A DNA stretch of 64,000 nucleotides, taken from an uncultured Saprospiraceae bacterium. Its GTDB lineage: Bacteria; Bacteroidota; Bacteroidia; Chitinophagales; Saprospiraceae. Shown piece after piece: positions 1 through 9,100 of the stretch. Both the position numbers and the translations under genes were made by a program. Every line of letters starts with the position of its first letter. The stretch's first letter is position 1. The notes beneath the pieces are model-generated. The model was not told the DNA's origin and ran no database searches. It worked only from the letters and a program-made list of their open reading frames with translations. The stretch lies in contig CALLPI010000011.1 in the NCBI GenBank assembly GCA_938015595.1, forward strand, positions 24,846 through 88,845. The letters run 5' to 3'.

Positions 1-1
1 C

Positions 2-1495
2 TTCCTCAATACCCATGCTGTATGTTGGATACCGGCTCGCGGCGACTTGTTGCTGGCCACCTGGGGCGTGTTGTTCCTGATCTCTTGGCTGAAAATTCTT
101 CAAAAAGGCCACACGGCATGGTATGCAATCCATATCGCATCGTTCGGCATGGCGCTACTGGCCAAAGAAAACGCTATCTTGTTGCCGGCACTGGCCGGGC
201 TACTGTGGTGGCTGCGGCTACCCGATGGCAAGGAGCGGATAGCCATCAGGCGTCTGCTACCTGCGGCAGTAGCCTGGGTAGTCATTGCGCCGGTTTACCT
301 TTGGCTGCGCGGGCAGAGTATTGCAGCCCAGGCGCAAAATCTCAGCCTGAAAGCATTTTTGTACAACTTGCGCGTATGGCCCGAAACGCTGTACAAGTTG
401 CTGCTTCCGGATAGTTTTTCTACTATGCCGGGCTACAGCGCTCGCCTGACCCTCATGGGGTTGGTCATTATGGCTGCAGCGGCGTTGTGGATGTACCACA
501 TGGCGCGCCGCCGGCCCGAATGGATGCCGCTGCTGTGGTTTTGTACAGTGTGGTTCGTGCTGCCCCTGCTACCCTCTATGTTTTACCAGCCGGTATTTGT
601 ATCCTATGGGTACGACTATCTCGACCACCGGCTTTACTTCCCTTCCATCGGGGTATCGCTGGCGCTGGCAGTAGGTTTATGGCCGGTGCTTGTGGCTTTG
701 TCCAAATACCGCCGAATAGAGGCCTTAATATTAATATTGCTGGCGCTGGTGTTCATGCTATCTGCATGGCGCCATACAGCGCATTATCGCAACTACCAGG
801 CGTACTATGCCAACGCCATCCGCACCAATCCGCGCAGCGCGCTAGCGCTGACCAATCTGGGCATACTGGAGCGCAAGGCCGGCCGCACCGATGAGGCCGA
901 GAAATGGCTTACCCGCGCCATGAAGGTAGCCCCGCAATACGATCTGTTGCAAGTGGAATACGCAGCGCTGCTCAACGACAAAGGGCAGCACGCCCAGGCA
1001 CTGGAGTTGTGGAATCAACTACTGGCACGTTCGCAGCAAGTACGCATGCAGCGCGACTACCTGCTGTGCCAGCGCGGGCTATCCCTGGCTCGGCTGGGCC
1101 GCCCTGACCAAGCCTTACAGGATTTTGAAGCCGCCATTGCCCTCAACGACCGCGCCTCCGTATATTGGCAAAATAAAGCCGCCGCCTTGGAAGACTTGGC
1201 CCGCGACACCGAAGCACTGGAGGCCTACTCCCAAGCCCTGGCGTTGAACCCCGACTCTCCACAAAGCCTGTATCGCCGTGGGTTTCTGCATGGCAAGGCG
1301 GGCAGGCCTCAGCAAGCCATAGCCGACTTGAGCGAAGCCATTCGGCTGGATGCCAGTCGCCGCGAGTTTTTCTACTACCGCGCCATGGCTTACAAAGATC
1401 TCCAGGACAAAGCCCGCTTCTGCGCCGACATGCGTCAGGCCGCCGCCATGCAACTGCCCGAAGCTGAGGCTGCCGTGGCGCAGTTTTGCAATTGA
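2..1495 (+). CDS. GT-C-type membrane protein with C-terminal TPRs (5' truncated)
   Basis: The frame is open from base 2, so the true start lies upstream; the TTG at 47 is internal. The visible 497 residues begin in a multi-pass membrane region. The WIPARGD motif near residue 10 and LLAKENAILLP near residue 55 resemble the loops of TMTC/O-mannosyltransferase-like GT-C proteins (family knowledge). A YLDHRLYFPS motif near residue 205 fits the same group. From about residue 275 the protein becomes a TPR array with four or five repeats of the NPxSxxALxNLG kind, likely periplasmic or cytosolic for protein contacts. It ends 65 bp before a second TPR-tailed membrane protein. The exact substrate, a lipid-linked sugar or a protein glycan, cannot be told from sequence. 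Confidence 0.85.
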   Translation, partial: FLNTHAVCWIPARGDLLLATWGVLFLISWLKILQKGHTAWYAIHIASFGMALLAKENAILLPALAGLLWWLRLPDGKERIAIRRLLPAAVAWVVIAPVYLWLRGQSIAAQAQNLSLKAFLYNLRVWPETLYKLLLPDSFSTMPGYSARLTLMGLVIMAAAALWMYHMARRRPEWMPLLWFCTVWFVLPLLPSMFYQPVFVSYGYDYLDHRLYFPSIGVSLALAVGLWPVLVALSKYRRIEALILILLALVFMLSAWRHTAHYRNYQAYYANAIRTNPRSALALTNLGILERKAGRTDEAEKWLTRAMKVAPQYDLLQVEYAALLNDKGQHAQALELWNQLLARSQQVRMQRDYLLCQRGLSLARLGRPDQALQDFEAAIALNDRASVYWQNKAAALEDLARDTEALEAYSQALALNPDSPQSLYRRGFLHGKAGRPQQAIADLSEAIRLDASRREFFYYRAMAYKDLQDKARFCADMRQAAAMQLPEAEAAVAQFCN

Positions 1496-1506
1496 GGCGG
1501 ATTGCC

Positions 1507-1514
1507 TACCTTTG
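1507..1514 (+). promoter_or_regulatory. Bacteroidota -7 promoter element (TACCTTTG)
   Basis: TACCTTTG matches the TAnnTTTG consensus. It lies 46 bp upstream of the next start codon and just past the preceding stop, so the 739-residue protein probably has its own promoter. Confidence 0.55.
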
Positions 1515-1560
1515 GCCGAACCTTCAAACGCCATAAATTATCCATATACTTACTGCAAAT

Positions 1561-3780
1561 ATGAGCAAGAAAAAATCCAGCCCACCGCCTGCTGCCAAAG
1601 CACCCACTGCCAAAACCTCTGCTGGCCACTCACCAGCCAAGAAAAAAACGCCCGTCCAGCTCTGGCCTGTGCATACTGAAGCTGATGGCCTACTGCGCGG
1701 AGTGTTTGTAGCCCTGGCTGTCGTAGCCCTGGCCATTATGCTAGCCATAGCACCGGCCACTGGCGTCAATGGCGACGACGAATACCAAAATGATTATTCG
1801 CAGAGACTAGTGGCTTTTTACACCACTATGGGCAAAGACACCAGCGCCCTGTTCGTAGAGAAAGGTAACATGCACTACTACGGTGGCTTCTTTGACTTGC
1901 TGACTGGCCTGACCAATAAAGCCCTTGACCTGGACGTTACGCAGCCCACCTATCACCACGTGCGCCACGGGTTCAATGCGGTATTTGGTTTTCTGGCTAT
2001 GTTGTTCATTGGGTTATTGGCCAAACAAATAGCCGGCTGGCGGGCGGGTATCCTGGCCTTTTTACTGGCCTTTTTGTCGCCAGGTTTTTTTGGGCACGCT
2101 ATGATGAACCCCAAGGACATCCCCTTTGCAGCAGGCTTTGCCATTACGTTGTACTACATGGCGCGGTTGCTGCATCCACTTCCAGAGTTTCACTGGCGGC
2201 CTGCGCTGGGGTTGGTGCTGGGCATGGCGCTAGCCATAGCCACCCGTGCAGGCGGTTTGTTGCTCATTGCGTACCTGGGCTTGTTTGCTGGGCTGGATTT
2301 CCTGGGCAAATTTGGGCTGCGTGGCCTGGGCAAGTCACCTAAGCAAGTTGGCATTTATGCTGCCGTGGTGGTTGGTACAGCCATAGTAGCCTACGTATTG
2401 GCTATACTTACCTGGCCGGCTGCCCTCAAAGCGCCGCTGAGCCATCCGTTCAAAGCCCTGTCGGAGTTTTCGCAACTGGGTATCAAGATACGCCTTCTTT
2501 TTCAAGGCGAAAACATTATGTCGGACAAAACCCCCTGGTACTATTCTGTGGTCTGGATTGTGAAAACCATACCGCTTTCCGTACTATTGGGTGTGTTGGG
2601 CACCGTGCTGTTGCTGCCGCTGACGCTGCGCCGCTGGAGTGCACTGCTGCTGGGGCTGTGCCTGTTCGCGGCATTTTTCCCTATTGCATATATTATCTAT
2701 AAAGACTCCATCCTGCACGACGGCTGGCGCCACTTGTTGTTTGTATATCCAGCATGGGTAGTACTGGCAGCGCTATTTTGGGTAGGGCTGGAGCGGCTGA
2801 CTGCTGGCTTGCCCTGGGCTAAGTACGTGGTATGGGCGCTGCTGGCAGTTAGTACTGCCGACGCCGCTTTGTTTCTGGTGCGCAATCCCACCCTGGCTTA
2901 CGTGTACTTCAACCCTATTGGTGGGGGTCTGCGCGGTGCATTTGGCCACTACGAAACCGACTACTGGGGTGTGAGCGTGAAAAATGCACTGGACTGGATG
3001 GAGCAGCAAGGTATCCTCAGCGAAAACATGCAGGATACTGTCGTCATAGGCACTACCTTCTTCTATCCGGTGTACTACCAGACGGCCGGCAAGTATAAGG
3101 GCAAGGTTAGGCCGGTGTATGTGCGTTTCAGCCAGCGCTACACCGAGAGTTGGGACTACGGTATTTTCCCCTCGCGCTTTTTTCGCGGGCCGCATCTGCG
3201 CGCTGGTACCTGGCCCAACAGCAAGGCCATACACGTGGTGCGCGCCAGCGGCGTGCCTATAGCTGCCGTGGAGAAAGACGCCGATAAATATGCCTTCCAG
3301 GGCGAGCAGGCTGCTAAAAACCAAGACTGGGAAGCCGCCATTGGCTTTTTTAACAAAGAGTTGGAAGCCCATAAAGACAACGAATTGGCCTGGCAGGGGC
3401 TGGCCAATGCCTACCTGAATGCCGGCAAGTTTGCACTAGCCGTAAATGCGGCAGAAGAAAGCCTACGCCTTGCACCCGACAACGAGCAGGGGCTGTTCCA
3501 GAAGGGGCTAGCGCTGCTAAACACCGGTGACTACGCCGGTGCTGCCGCCGCGCTGGAGCGCAACATTAAGGTGAACGATGAGTCTTACTTTGCCATGTAC
3601 TACCTGGCCTTGATATACCAGCAAAACGGTGACCTGGACCGCGCTCTGCAACAGGTCAATCGTGCCATTGAGCTGAATCCGCGCTTCAAGCAAGCCTATG
3701 ACCTCGCCGCCAATCTCTACGACCAGAAAGGCGAAAGTGCTACAGCCCAGCGCTATCGCACCGCCGCTGCCCAACTCTAA
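1561..3780 (+). CDS. GT39-like multi-pass membrane glycosyltransferase with TPR tail
   Basis: 739 residues. A lysine- and proline-rich cytosolic N-terminus of about 40 residues is followed by a first membrane helix (45-65). A short loop then carries GDDEYQNDY (near 75), in the position where GT-C enzymes (PMT/ArnT/GT39) keep the acidic catalytic residue. NPKDIPF (near 180) and a DGWRHLLFVYPA motif (near 390) are typical of GT39-like proteins. About ten hydrophobic helices follow. Residues about 590-735 form TPR repeats. By family it would transfer a sugar from a polyprenyl-phosphate donor on the outer side of the inner membrane; the acceptor is unknown. It shares the TPR-tail layout with the preceding gene and is followed after 15 bp by a methyltransferase, suggesting a surface-glycan unit. 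Confidence 0.8.
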   Translation: MSKKKSSPPPAAKAPTAKTSAGHSPAKKKTPVQLWPVHTEADGLLRGVFVALAVVALAIMLAIAPATGVNGDDEYQNDYSQRLVAFYTTMGKDTSALFVEKGNMHYYGGFFDLLTGLTNKALDLDVTQPTYHHVRHGFNAVFGFLAMLFIGLLAKQIAGWRAGILAFLLAFLSPGFFGHAMMNPKDIPFAAGFAITLYYMARLLHPLPEFHWRPALGLVLGMALAIATRAGGLLLIAYLGLFAGLDFLGKFGLRGLGKSPKQVGIYAAVVVGTAIVAYVLAILTWPAALKAPLSHPFKALSEFSQLGIKIRLLFQGENIMSDKTPWYYSVVWIVKTIPLSVLLGVLGTVLLLPLTLRRWSALLLGLCLFAAFFPIAYIIYKDSILHDGWRHLLFVYPAWVVLAALFWVGLERLTAGLPWAKYVVWALLAVSTADAALFLVRNPTLAYVYFNPIGGGLRGAFGHYETDYWGVSVKNALDWMEQQGILSENMQDTVVIGTTFFYPVYYQTAGKYKGKVRPVYVRFSQRYTESWDYGIFPSRFFRGPHLRAGTWPNSKAIHVVRASGVPIAAVEKDADKYAFQGEQAAKNQDWEAAIGFFNKELEAHKDNELAWQGLANAYLNAGKFALAVNAAEESLRLAPDNEQGLFQKGLALLNTGDYAGAAAALERNIKVNDESYFAMYYLALIYQQNGDLDRALQQVNRAIELNPRFKQAYDLAANLYDQKGESATAQRYRTAAAQL

Positions 3781-3795
3781 GAACACCCTCCGGAC

Positions 3796-4611
3796 ATGAA
3801 CTATAAACTGCTCTTCCCAACCTACCGCAACCGCTACCGCTTTGTGGCTGATCGTCTGCAAGCCTTTGCTCGGCAAGGGCGGCGCTTCCAAAATGCTCTT
3901 AACCTCGGCGCTGGCGAAGGCGACTATGACGCTATGATTGCCCAGTACTGTGAGTGTCTGCACGCCTGCGACATCAACGAACAAGACATCGCCTATGCTC
4001 GCCAGCTCAATGCCCACCTTCCTCACATCGAATACCGAGTAGAAAACGCCTTGCAGTTGAGCTATCCCGACGCCAGTTTTGACTTACTCATCTCGGTAGA
4101 AGTTATTGAGCATGTAGGCCAGCCTGAGCGCATGATGCAAGAGGTGGGGCGCGTACTACAGCCTGGCGGCCTGGCGCTCATTACTTTTCCTTCGTTAGAG
4201 TTTCCTTTCGCTTATGACCCAGTCAATTGGATTCTCTTCCGGTTGGGCAGCCATCGGCATATTGCTCAAGGTGCCTATGCCTTCGGGCATGAATATCTAG
4301 TGCTCGGGGCTGACTTTAAGCAGTGGGCTACGCGCAACGGCCTGCAGGTAGTAGAAGAACGCAACCTCAGCGGCGCTTTAGTGGCGCTGTCGGAAATGTA
4401 CTGGACTGGCTGGGCGCAACGCTTATTTAAAGCCAACGCTGCCAACCTCCCCAAAGGGCAGGAACGCCGTCGCGCCTTGCGCCCCAGTACCAAGGAACCC
4501 GCTCTGACTGCGCTTACAGATGCCTTTCTCCGCATTGACAGTGTGCTGTTTGGCCGCAGCCGGCATTCGGTAGGCAAAGGGTTTGTATTGAAAAAAATCG
4601 GATACCCATGA
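3796..4611 (+). CDS. class I SAM-dependent methyltransferase
   Basis: 271 residues with a Rossmann methyltransferase fold. Motif I is NLGAGEGD (residues about 36-43). The acidic end of strand 2 is HACDINE. Motif post-II/III is the SFDLLISVEVIEHVG stretch (about 95-110), followed by LQPGGLALITFPS. This is the Methyltransf_11/UbiE-like pattern. The substrate is not evident. It starts 15 bp after the GT39-like gene and is probably co-transcribed, so methylation of a glycan, lipid carrier or small molecule is plausible (inference). Its stop codon overlaps the ATG of a frameshifted mini-lipoprotein (ATGA). Confidence 0.85.
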   Translation: MNYKLLFPTYRNRYRFVADRLQAFARQGRRFQNALNLGAGEGDYDAMIAQYCECLHACDINEQDIAYARQLNAHLPHIEYRVENALQLSYPDASFDLLISVEVIEHVGQPERMMQEVGRVLQPGGLALITFPSLEFPFAYDPVNWILFRLGSHRHIAQGAYAFGHEYLVLGADFKQWATRNGLQVVEERNLSGALVALSEMYWTGWAQRLFKANAANLPKGQERRRALRPSTKEPALTALTDAFLRIDSVLFGRSRHSVGKGFVLKKIGYP

Positions 4612-4758
4612 AATACGTCCCTGCCTGCTGTCCTGGTCATCGCCACCTTTGCTCTGGGCGGGTGTACACCACAACGCTCTTGCGTTTTACTCGCCAATCC
4701 ATTGCTCGAGGACGCCCTAAAACCAGGATACCCTACATACCCTTTCTCTGACGCATGA
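4608..4758 (+). pseudogene. small lipoprotein gene with apparent +1 frameshift
   Basis: An ATG overlaps the methyltransferase stop and encodes M-K-Y-V. Removing one C from the CCC at 4618-4620 brings it into frame with LPAVLVIATFALGGC, a textbook lipoprotein signal peptide and lipobox. About 30 further residues rich in L and P run to a TGA at 4756. As written the first frame makes an unrelated short peptide. It is therefore either a recently broken mini-lipoprotein (about 49 residues) or a sequencing error in a C run. Without the ATG frame, the signal peptide has only a CTG (4621) to start from. Confidence 0.4.
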
Positions 4759-4939
4759 CCCTGTGTCGTGTGCGTTTTCACAAATTCAACTTCAATCAGG
4801 CTTCGCTACCTCTGTTATCTGCGCCGGCAGCACTTTGGTCAACTCCTACAATTTTGCCGACACCTTTGCATGTCCATCTAAAGGGTTAAGCAGCCTTATA
4901 GTTTGCAAAGAATCAAAGCAGTGCACTTCCTTCCTTATC
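4759..4939. other. intergenic spacer, nothing recognised
   Basis: This is the space between the convergent mini-lipoprotein remnant and the DUF2157 gene. No terminator with a clear stem and T-run was found. Confidence 0.5.
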
Positions 4940-6256
4940 CTATTCCATCTTGCCGCGCCTCAACCGCCTTGCCAGTGCAAAATTCCCCCCCAGGAAAGCC
5001 AACCCCAGTGCTACAAATGCAATGCCCTTACCTAGGAAACTCCAATTAGTATCAAAGAAACGAAAGGCGATCAGCGCTAAAATGATTAGCATGCCAAGAT
5101 TGACCAGCCCCATACGGCTGTATCGTACGCCAGCATACAAATACGCTATACCCCAGGCCATAAAATACGCATTGGTAGCCAATCGAGGCCACAAGTCGGT
5201 AAGATGCGGCGCCAGGGATAGCCATAACAACAGAAAAAGCGGAAATAAAGCAGGAAAGTACGCATATGCCGGCCATTGGCGAAAGCGCTTGATCAGCAGT
5301 GCACCATAGCCTACTACCACCGCCAGCCATACCGCCAGGTTTACTCGTGCCGCCCAGGGAGCATAGCCGTTGCCGTGCCACAGTTGCGCCCAATCCAAAG
5401 GCTCGTACTGATCCCAGTAGGTCAGGACTACCAGGAAAATACAAATGGCTACAGCGGCAAAACTGCGGAAAGGCAAGGCGATGGGGTTTACGGGCTTGTC
5501 TTCTGGCTCAAATGCCTCCAACAGATAAAGCAGCCCCAGTAGTGCTGCAGAGCCCCACAGGCCATATAAGGCGATAGATGCCTCGATCGTGCCAAACCAA
5601 CCGTAGGGCAATGTCAGTGCCAAAGCCCAGGCTGTGAGCCGATACCGGAGCACTTGACCACTGCGCCAAGCTTGCCATACGTGCAGCATGGCCGCCACCA
5701 GCAAGCCCCAGTACCACACCGATTCAGCACCTTTGGTAGCGAGGGCCCAAGAGGCAATGCCAATCATGTAGATGATGGCGCATAGTGAAGATGGTGCTAC
5801 GAACAGCAAGGCAATACTGGGTGCCAACCAACTGAGGAGAAACGACTCAGTGGTGCCCATGATATGGTACGTCTGGCTCACCAATGAAATACTAGCCGCC
5901 AGCATCAGCATCAGGAAGGCGCTTGCACCTTCAACCCAGGCAATGGAATGCCGCTTTCGGAAAAGCATGTAGCCATAAATGACTAGCGCCAATATCAGCG
6001 GCACCAGGCTCAGTACCGTGCGCCAGGCCGTGGGGAGTTTGTCCCAGTTGTAGGCAAAAATCAGGATAATACCTCCGCCCACTAGCAGCGCACCAATTAT
6101 GCCCAAAGCAATGAAAGCCCAACTGTAGGCTGGCTTGGTATCTGTTGGGCCGTAGTAGGCTTGAATACTTTCGGCTTGCTCTTGCGAGAGTAGGCCCTTT
6201 TCCACTAGTGCCGGCAGTTGCTCGTAGAGCCAAACCAAGTGACGCCTAGCTTCCAT
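4940..6256 (-). CDS. DUF2157 multi-pass membrane protein
   Basis: 438 residues. The N-terminal 45 residues are soluble (LVEKGLLSQEQAESIQAYYG) and are followed by a string of about 12 hydrophobic helices. The short N-terminal helical region, then GGGIILIFAYNWDKLP at the first two helices, is the signature of the DUF2157 family. These are membrane proteins of unknown function, common in Bacteroidota and Proteobacteria. It begins 5 bp after the 2OG-Fe(II) oxygenase stop on the same strand, so the two form an operon. No catalytic residues can be pointed to. Family assignment is good; function is unknown. Confidence 0.85.
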   Translation of the reverse strand: MEARRHLVWLYEQLPALVEKGLLSQEQAESIQAYYGPTDTKPAYSWAFIALGIIGALLVGGGIILIFAYNWDKLPTAWRTVLSLVPLILALVIYGYMLFRKRHSIAWVEGASAFLMLMLAASISLVSQTYHIMGTTESFLLSWLAPSIALLFVAPSSLCAIIYMIGIASWALATKGAESVWYWGLLVAAMLHVWQAWRSGQVLRYRLTAWALALTLPYGWFGTIEASIALYGLWGSAALLGLLYLLEAFEPEDKPVNPIALPFRSFAAVAICIFLVVLTYWDQYEPLDWAQLWHGNGYAPWAARVNLAVWLAVVVGYGALLIKRFRQWPAYAYFPALFPLFLLLWLSLAPHLTDLWPRLATNAYFMAWGIAYLYAGVRYSRMGLVNLGMLIILALIAFRFFDTNWSFLGKGIAFVALGLAFLGGNFALARRLRRGKME

Positions 6257-6261
6257 AGTAG

Positions 6262-7116
6262 TCAGGTATTTCTGAATTTTTTGATGAAGCGCACTACCGA
6301 GGCTGGCAATATGCGGTTAGCTAAGTTTACCATAGTATTATAGCGGCGCATAGCCGGGCTATCCATGCCTTTGCGCTCCACAAAGGTAGTGGTGATGCGT
6401 GCCCGCTCGGAGGCCTTCAGTTCGCTTTTGGGGCGTCCGTTAGTGTAGTAGTACAGTGCCAGCGACTTGCGGCTGCGCCCGGGCGGGCAGGTGAGTGGGT
6501 CGGGGTGGCCATGCCAGGAGTCGCCGGTAGTAGAAAACAGCGCCACGCGATTGAACACCGGCAAGATTTTGACTGCACAACGGCTCATGTCGCGTTCCCA
6601 GAGTTCGAAGTGGCCGCCGTAGCTTTCGTCCCAGTCTTCATTGAGATAAATCAGGAGATTAAGTCGGCGGTCGAGGTTGGTAAGGCGATGTTTGTGGAAG
6701 TCCACGTGGAGCTTGAGGAATCCGCCAGGCTTAATTTCGTGAAATCCGCCACCCTCCAGGTAGGGGTCTGGGATAAGGGTCTCTTCAATGCCTGTAAGCG
6801 CCTGGAGAAACTCCAAAAAAGGCTGCGAGTTGAGGTAGCGCACCAGCGCCAGTGTGTGCGGTCCCATGTCGGTTTCGCCCTTGCCGGCGTGCTTGTTTTC
6901 GTTAGGGTTGTTGTAGTAGATATTGTCTTTGCGGGCGGCCAGGTCAGGAAACTCGGCTAGAATCTCACGCAGGAAATCTTCTTGAAAGAAATCATCAAAG
7001 TAAATGTTGGGGAACGGGCGCGCATTAGCATACAAAGGATGATAGCGACGCGCTACCTCCTGCAGGTCGGCAAAAGATTCAGCCAGCATGGCTTCCGGAG
7101 ACAGAATGTGCTGCAT
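6262..7116 (-). CDS. 2OG-Fe(II) oxygenase family protein
   Basis: 284 residues from the ATG at 7116. The longer reading frame to 7221 would begin upstream of the promoter, so the internal ATG was chosen. The facial triad is visible: HVD near residues 136-138, a distal His in SWHGHP near 200, and the 2-oxoglutarate-binding Arg/Lys in RKSLALYYYT near 217. The fold is the prolyl-4-hydroxylase-like double-stranded beta helix. It would hydroxylate an unknown substrate with Fe(II), O2 and 2-oxoglutarate; related enzymes act on protein proline or glycan residues. It is co-transcribed with the DUF2157 gene immediately downstream. Confidence 0.88.
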   Translation of the reverse strand: MQHILSPEAMLAESFADLQEVARRYHPLYANARPFPNIYFDDFFQEDFLREILAEFPDLAARKDNIYYNNPNENKHAGKGETDMGPHTLALVRYLNSQPFLEFLQALTGIEETLIPDPYLEGGGFHEIKPGGFLKLHVDFHKHRLTNLDRRLNLLIYLNEDWDESYGGHFELWERDMSRCAVKILPVFNRVALFSTTGDSWHGHPDPLTCPPGRSRKSLALYYYTNGRPKSELKASERARITTTFVERKGMDSPAMRRYNTMVNLANRILPASVVRFIKKFRNT

Positions 7117-7147
7117 AATCAAGGTCTCTGATTTTATCAACTTTGTG

Positions 7148-7155
7148 CGAAGATA
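7148..7155 (-). promoter_or_regulatory. -7 promoter element (TATCTTCG) for the oxygenase operon
   Basis: On the minus strand TATCTTCG matches TAnnTTTG at all but one base. It lies 31 bp upstream of the chosen ATG at 7116. Confidence 0.5.
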
Positions 7156-7291
7156 CGCCGTTGAGGAAAAACACTCCGAACTTTTTACATCGCCGCAGTG
7201 TTCCTTAACGGCTTTTTGCAAAAAGCCACTGGCATGAAGGCAGTTTACCTGCTAAACACCCGTTTTTTTCAAATTTTGTTCGCTTTTTCTT

Positions 7292-7299
7292 TATATTTG
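7292..7299 (+). promoter_or_regulatory. -7 promoter element (TATATTTG) for the DksA-like gene
   Basis: TATATTTG is an exact TAnnTTTG match 36 bp before the ATG, in AT-rich DNA between divergent genes. Confidence 0.6.
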
Positions 7300-7334
7300 C
7301 ACTTCTTTTTGATAAAACGAAAAAACCTGAGCAG

Positions 7335-7982
7335 ATGTCCAACATGGTTGTACGGTACTCTGATGCCGACCTCGCCGAGTTCAAGGAGATCATTGAAAAA
7401 AAACTGGAGGAGGCCCAAGCCAACCTCCTGAGCCTGCAAGACCAGATACTCGAAATCACGGAAAATACCAGCGACGAACATGGCGGCGACTGGATGGACG
7501 ACAGCAGCATCAATAACGAAATGGAGATGCTCAATAACATGGCCATCCGGCAGCGCATGTACATCAAAGACCTCGAAAATGCACTGGTGCGCATTCGTAA
7601 TAAATCCTATGGTATTTGCTCCATCACGGGCGAACTCATTGACAAAAAACGCCTCCTGGCCGTGCCTACTACCACCAAGAGCCTCTCAGCTAAAACCGAG
7701 GAAGCCAAGTTGAAGGAAGAAAAGCCAGCCGCCAAGCCCTTGCCTAAGCCCATTGTGCAAGTAGACACCCCAAAAGTCATTACCAAAGTCATTCGCAAGC
7801 CTGGCAATACCAGTGTAAAACCCATACCCGACCTGGACGACGAGGAGGAGTTTATCTTCGAACGTGAGGCTTTCATTGATGAACCGGAGGAGGAAGAAGA
7901 AGACGATACGCTGGAGCAAAATATGTCGGACATGGACGATTTTGCCGATACCCATGACGACGACGAGGAAACTGATTATTGA
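7335..7982 (+). CDS. TraR/DksA-family protein with long acidic tail
   Basis: 215 residues. Residues 1-85 form a predicted antiparallel helical hairpin as in DksA. This leads to YGICSITGELIDKKRLLAVP (about 91-110), the DksA C4 zinc-finger region. Here only one Cys remains and the second CxxC is replaced (TTTKSL), so zinc binding is unlikely. Residues 115-165 are a Lys/Pro-rich linker. The last 50 residues are almost all Asp/Glu. Bacteroidota commonly carry such zinc-less versions. By family it would bind the RNA polymerase secondary channel; whether it answers ppGpp is not known. It has its own promoter. The acidic tail is unusual compared with the usual length of about 125-150 residues. Confidence 0.85.
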   Translation: MSNMVVRYSDADLAEFKEIIEKKLEEAQANLLSLQDQILEITENTSDEHGGDWMDDSSINNEMEMLNNMAIRQRMYIKDLENALVRIRNKSYGICSITGELIDKKRLLAVPTTTKSLSAKTEEAKLKEEKPAAKPLPKPIVQVDTPKVITKVIRKPGNTSVKPIPDLDDEEEFIFEREAFIDEPEEEEEDDTLEQNMSDMDDFADTHDDDEETDY

Positions 7983-8191
7983 AAAGTTCTGTAATTTATT
8001 TACTTCGGACAATTGCAGGATACTCGTTGCGAGTTCCGGCGCTGGGAATTGAAGAATACTTCCTGTTGAAGAAGCGGAATTTTCAATTTTCTTCACGAAC
8101 AAGATTTGATTCCTGAAGAGCCACCAAACCTTTTGCTCAAGGCTCGAAACTCTTAAGTCTTTGAGCAAAATCTGAACAATTACAAAAAGTC

Positions 8192-9076
8192 ATGGACAGA
8201 AGGGAATTTATTCGTACCTCGGCCCTGGCCTCTGCTGCGCTAGCCGCCGGACCGTTACAGCACTGTGCTATGCTTTCCAAGAACGACAAAGCCACACCCA
8301 TTGGCCTGCAGGTTTATACGCTGCGCGAACAACTCGTAGCCAATCTGGAAGACACCCTGCGCCAGATAGCTGCTATCGGGTATGAGTACATCGAGCTCTT
8401 TGGCTATCGGGAAGGTCAGTATCTGGGGCGTTCTATCCAGCAAGTAGGCAAATTGCTGGCCGACATCGGCCTCAAGGTGCCCAGTAGCCACACCCTCACC
8501 GGCGCCCACGAACCCAATGTAAAAGGTACGCTGGTCAATCAGTGGGAACGCGCCGTAGCCGATGCCAAGGCCCTGAAACAGTCTTACATGGTGTGTGCCT
8601 ATTTGATGGAGTCAGAGCGCCAGTCTATCGACGACTACAAGCGTCTGGCCGAACTCTTCAACAAATCGGGCGAGGTATGCAAGCAATACGGCATACAGTT
8701 TGCTTATCACAACCACGACTTCGAGTTCTTTACCCTCAATGGCCAGATTCCTTTCGATGTACTTCTGGCCGAAACAGACCCCGCCCTGGTCCAATTTGAA
8801 TTAGATATCTACTGGATTAACAAAGCCGGCTTTAGTCACCTCGATTACTTCAAAAAGTACCCTGGGCGCTTTCCGCTCTGGCATGTCAAAGACATGGACG
8901 ACACGCCTGAGAAGGCTTTTGCAGAGGTGGGCAGTGGCGTCATCAATTGGAAGGAGACTTTCGCTGCCGCCAAGACCGCTGGCATGCAATACTTCTTTGT
9001 AGAGCAAGACGTATGTAAGCGCCCGCCCATAGAGAGTGTTGCCATAAGTTATCAATACTTGCGCTCTATTCTCTAA
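8192..9076 (+). CDS. Tat-exported sugar phosphate isomerase/epimerase-like protein
   Basis: 294 residues. The N-terminus MDRREFIRTSALASAAL is a twin-arginine signal (RREF), ending at a Gly/Leu/Cys-rich stretch (GPLQHC). The mature part is an AP-endonuclease-2/xylose-isomerase-like TIM barrel. Metal-ligand candidates are the Glu of YIELFG (near 70), AYHNHDFEF (near 170), ELDIYW (near 206), WHVKDMD (near 230) and the terminal FVEQD (near 272). It probably epimerises or isomerises a sugar or inositol derivative in the periplasm (family inference). Upstream is a 209-bp spacer without a clear promoter match. Confidence 0.87.
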   Translation: MDRREFIRTSALASAALAAGPLQHCAMLSKNDKATPIGLQVYTLREQLVANLEDTLRQIAAIGYEYIELFGYREGQYLGRSIQQVGKLLADIGLKVPSSHTLTGAHEPNVKGTLVNQWERAVADAKALKQSYMVCAYLMESERQSIDDYKRLAELFNKSGEVCKQYGIQFAYHNHDFEFFTLNGQIPFDVLLAETDPALVQFELDIYWINKAGFSHLDYFKKYPGRFPLWHVKDMDDTPEKAFAEVGSGVINWKETFAAAKTAGMQYFFVEQDVCKRPPIESVAISYQYLRSIL

Positions 9077-9100
9077 ATTTACTCTCAAATTCATGCTGAT

